Below the pieces are notes generated by a model. The model ran no database searches. It saw only the letters and a list, made by a program, of their open reading frames with translations, and was not told where the DNA came from. Of a stretch of DNA of 5,106 nucleotides, positions 5,010 to 5,106 are shown piece by piece. Source of the stretch: Chloroflexi bacterium RBG_16_60_22 (GTDB taxonomy: Bacteria > Chloroflexota > Dehalococcoidia > Dehalococcoidales > RBG-16-60-22); assembly GCA_001796935.1 (NCBI GenBank), contig MGNX01000033.1, positions 5,187-10,292 of the forward strand, given 5' to 3'. A program made the position numbers and the translations under genes. The stretch's first letter is position 1. Each line of letters starts with the position of its first letter.

Positions 5010-5031
5010 GTAAACTTTATCAAAAGTTTAC
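5010..5031. repeat. Perfect 9-bp inverted repeat with 4-nt centre
   Basis: GTAAACTTT (5010-5018) and AAAGTTTAC (5023-5031) are exact reverse complements around ATCA. It could be a terminator hairpin for the kinase-regulator operon (the following GACATCTTT is only a poor T-tract) or a dimer operator. It overlaps the left end of the phased CTTTA array. Confidence 0.55.
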
Positions 5032-5085
5032 GACATCTTTATACTTTCTTTAGATTTCTTAGACACAACTTTATGAATCTGTGTT
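5015..5085 (+). promoter_or_regulatory. Phased CTTTA-box array, candidate OmpR/PhoP-type binding sites
   Basis: Boxes beginning at 5015 (CTTTATC), 5026 (GTTTACG), 5037 (CTTTATA), 5048 (CTTTAGA), 5058 (CTTAGAC), 5069 (CTTTATG) and 5079 (CTGTGTT) are spaced 11, 11, 11, 10, 11 and 10 bp. One DNA turn per box is how OmpR/PhoB-family dimers bind. TTTATA at 5038 fits the Bacillus PhoP box TT(A/C/T)A(C/T)A exactly, and several others miss by one base. The adjacent response regulator is the likely ligand, by inference. Helically phased T-runs could alternatively bend the DNA. Confidence 0.55.
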
Positions 5086-5089
5086 AAAT
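5060..5089 (+). promoter_or_regulatory. Candidate activator-dependent promoter reading out of the window
   Basis: TAGACA (5060-5065, five of six) and TTAAAT (5084-5089, four of six) are separated by 18 nt. The weak -10 box, the sub-optimal spacing and the overlap with the phased boxes fit a promoter needing an activator. GGAAG at 5091-5095 could belong to a ribosome-binding region of a gene starting beyond 5106. Confidence 0.4.
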
Positions 5090-5106
5090 TGGAAGTAGTA
5101 AAAAAG

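Noticed and set aside
1..5106. CRISPR array, tRNA, rRNA or insertion sequence
   Set aside because: No regularly spaced long direct repeats, cloverleaf-like sequence, rRNA segment or transposase-like protein is visible in the window.

Overview
The window looks like an ordinary chromosomal stretch of a fairly GC-rich bacterium with consensus-type sigma-70 promoters. It carries four kinds of content: a translation gene pair, an FAD-dependent oxidoreductase, a small DNA-binding regulator and a two-component system. A Chloroflexota lineage (Dehalococcoidia-like) would fit the gene mix and style, but that is a guess from general resemblance; nothing here is diagnostic of a phylum. No rRNA, tRNA, CRISPR array, transposase or integrase is visible.

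Left edge (1-455): the 3' part of an AT-rich NYN-domain (LabA-like) gene runs rightward and enters the window already in progress. Its stop codon sits inside a hairpin that is a strong intrinsic terminator for leftward transcription. Between that terminator and the next gene is a leftward promoter with perfect consensus boxes that feeds straight into the terminator, so it may make only a tiny RNA.

Leftward block (456-2734): yqeY and rpsU form a short operon (rpsU first, TTG start) with its own promoter and a leader of about 138 nt containing repeated G-tracts that could compete for a single C-tract. Upstream lies a 464-residue FAD-dependent dehydrogenase-like protein of the COG2509 type with a cysteine cluster. 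It has its own strong promoter and a hairpin in its leader.

Rightward block (2930-4927): a 128-residue XRE-family regulator is expressed from a perfect-consensus promoter whose 17-bp spacer is filled by an 18-bp perfect palindrome. The start codon falls where transcription should begin, so the mRNA is probably leaderless and the gene probably autoregulated. Next comes a nested inverted-repeat element, then a sensor-less histidine kinase and an OmpR/PhoB-type response regulator in one operon.

Right edge (4928-5106): the AT-rich tail carries a series of CTTTA-like boxes repeating every 10-11 bp upstream of a weak promoter reading out of the window. This resembles an OmpR/PhoB/PhoP-type tandem binding site. 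It suggests that the adjacent two-component system controls the gene just past the edge, perhaps a phosphate-regulon gene. No wholly new multi-gene system is evident; the interesting material is regulatory.
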